The notes under the pieces were generated by a model. The model was not told the DNA's origin. It was given only the letters and a program-made list of their open reading frames with translations, and did not search any database. 64,000 nt of DNA from Kineosporia aurantiaca JCM 3230 (lineage in GTDB: Bacteria > Actinomycetota > Actinomycetes > Actinomycetales > Kineosporiaceae). Position 1 is the stretch's first letter; each line of letters begins with the position of its first letter. The DNA lies in NCBI GenBank assembly GCA_000719025.1, contig JODP01000013.1, positions 558,001 through 622,000 on the forward strand. The letters run 5' to 3'. Below are positions 63,092-64,000 of the stretch, piece after piece. A program made the translations under genes and the position numbers.

Positions 63092-64000
63092 GTGAACCGT
63101 CGCGTGCTGATCTCCGTCCTGGTGGCCGTGCTGGTCCTCGCAGGGGCAGGAGGTGTAGCCCTGTACCTGATGCGCGGAAGCGACGAGAGCGGCCCGCAGA
63201 AGACCGCGGCGGACGCGTTCGCCCGCGCCTGGACCGGGGGCAACCTGGCCACTCTGGGGTTTGCCAAGAGCACCGCGAAGGACCCGGCGGCCTCGATCGA
63301 GGCGATCACCGCGGGCCTGACGAGTGAGAAGACCGACAAGCCGACGGCGGTGACGGCGGGTACCCCGGTCCAGTCCGAGAGCGGCGACAGCGCGGCCGTG
63401 CCGTTGCACGTGACCTGGACGCTGGCCCACGACCAGACCTGGCAGTACGACACCACGCTGACCCTGATCCACCAGGAGGACGCCTGGCTGCCGGAGTACA
63501 GCTCGACGCTGGTGAACCCGGAGCTGACCGGCGCGCTGGCCACGGCCACGCTGCAGACCCACACCACGCCCGGCCGGCGGGGGCGGATCATCGGGGCGAA
63601 CGACCAGGTCCTGGTGCAGGACGGCTCGGTGATCATCGTCGGGATCGAGCGGTCCAAGGCGACGAACGTCCAGGAGACCGTCACCAAGGTCGCCAACCTG
63701 GTCCAGGTCGACGGCGGATCGCTGCTGAAGCGGGTGAACGCGGCCGGGGCGAACGAGTTCGTCCAGGTGATCTCGCTCCGCCAGTCCGCCTACGACAAGG
63801 TCAAGGCCAAGCTCAAGGCCGTTCCCGGCACGGTCTTCCAGGAGACCGAACTGCCCCTGGCCCCCTCCGCCGACTTCGCGCGTCCATTGATCGGAACCGT
63901 CGGCCCAGCCACCGCGGACATCGTGAAGGAGTCCGACGGACGGGTTCAGGCCGGTGACCAGACCGGGCTCTCCGGGCTGCAGCGGGCCTACGACGAGCAG
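63092..64000 (+). CDS. Penicillin-binding protein (class B, MecA-N/NTF2-like), N-terminal 303 residues
   Basis: The GTG at 63092 starts a product with a membrane anchor (RRVLISVLVAVLVLAGAGGV), then an NTF2-like MecA_N domain (AADAFARAWTGGNLATLGFA, VTWTLAHDQTWQYDTTLTLI), and the PBP dimerisation domain starting HTTPGRRGRIIGANDQVLVQ. It ends in the window in GDQTGLSGLQRAYDEQ, which is typical just before the transpeptidase domain. This is the layout of PbpA/PBP-lipo type class B PBPs such as mycobacterial Rv2864c. The transpeptidase (SxxK) domain is outside the window. It is divergent from the PhoD gene. Confidence 0.85.
   Translation, partial: MNRRVLISVLVAVLVLAGAGGVALYLMRGSDESGPQKTAADAFARAWTGGNLATLGFAKSTAKDPAASIEAITAGLTSEKTDKPTAVTAGTPVQSESGDSAAVPLHVTWTLAHDQTWQYDTTLTLIHQEDAWLPEYSSTLVNPELTGALATATLQTHTTPGRRGRIIGANDQVLVQDGSVIIVGIERSKATNVQETVTKVANLVQVDGGSLLKRVNAAGANEFVQVISLRQSAYDKVKAKLKAVPGTVFQETELPLAPSADFARPLIGTVGPATADIVKESDGRVQAGDQTGLSGLQRAYDEQ

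Overview
The window is a chromosomal segment of a high-GC actinobacterium. GTG and TTG starts are frequent and many stops overlap the next start (GTGA/ATGA). The set of actinobacterial signature genes (sepH, DUF3093, DUF3159, DUF3710, DUF4193, DUF5998, DUF397, a principal sigma factor with a long Lys/Ala-rich head, a SAM-IV riboswitch) fits Actinomycetota. A Kineosporia-like member is my guess, but the sequence alone does not prove the genus. No rRNA, tRNA, CRISPR array, integrase or insertion sequence was recognised.

Layout. 0-5.7 kb: the first codons of dxs (minus), a small unknown gene, and a four-gene sugar (xylose-type) ABC uptake operon with its own ROK repressor. 5.7-8.5 kb: aconitase. 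8.7-20.2 kb: a block whose order I recall from Mycobacterium and Streptomyces: TRAM RNA methyltransferase, APC-type K+/amino-acid transporter, two divergent TrkA-like K+ regulators, DUF3159, OB-fold protein, DUF3710, dut, DUF3093, DUF4193, suhB and ferrochelatase. 20.5-26.4 kb: sepH, a phosphodiesterase, DUF5998 and a GNAT/acyl-CoA-synthetase fusion. 26.4-30.3 kb: nitroreductase, two paralogous 38-40-residue basic Pro/Arg-rich micro-proteins, a structured intergenic RNA region, an ABC exporter, and DUF456/DUF7455 genes. 30.6-42.2 kb: parE (with a perfect SOS box on its promoter), a degenerate GGDEF protein, CGNR protein, methyltransferase, parC, a LysR/MFS pair and the principal sigma factor.

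42.5-51 kb: a HhH-GPD repair protein with a universal stress protein, a Nudix hydrolase, metX/metY behind a SAM-IV riboswitch, DUF4192, a matrixin-like metalloprotease and an active-site-intact diguanylate cyclase. 51-60 kb: PPi-dependent phosphofructokinase, YccF, an ABC-F protein, ATP-dependent DNA ligase, PAP2 phosphatase, DUF397, PAC2 and a Gly/Pro/Phe-repeat PadR regulator. 60-64 kb: a roughly 0.7-kb gene-poor repeat tract, the remains of a GNAT/peptidase-C39 gene, a PhoD-like phosphatase and the N-terminal part of a penicillin-binding protein.

Most of the window is conserved housekeeping DNA. The parts that look least explained are: (i) the duplicated micro-protein genes, hairpin-rich leader and ABC exporter at 27.2-29.7 kb; (ii) the repeat tract and broken gene at 60.1-61.3 kb; (iii) dispersed long palindromes built on GTGATCATGGACTTTT at 8.7 and 33.9 kb; (iv) the SOS box on parE; and (v) protein-coding minisatellites in the MFS transporter and the PadR regulator.
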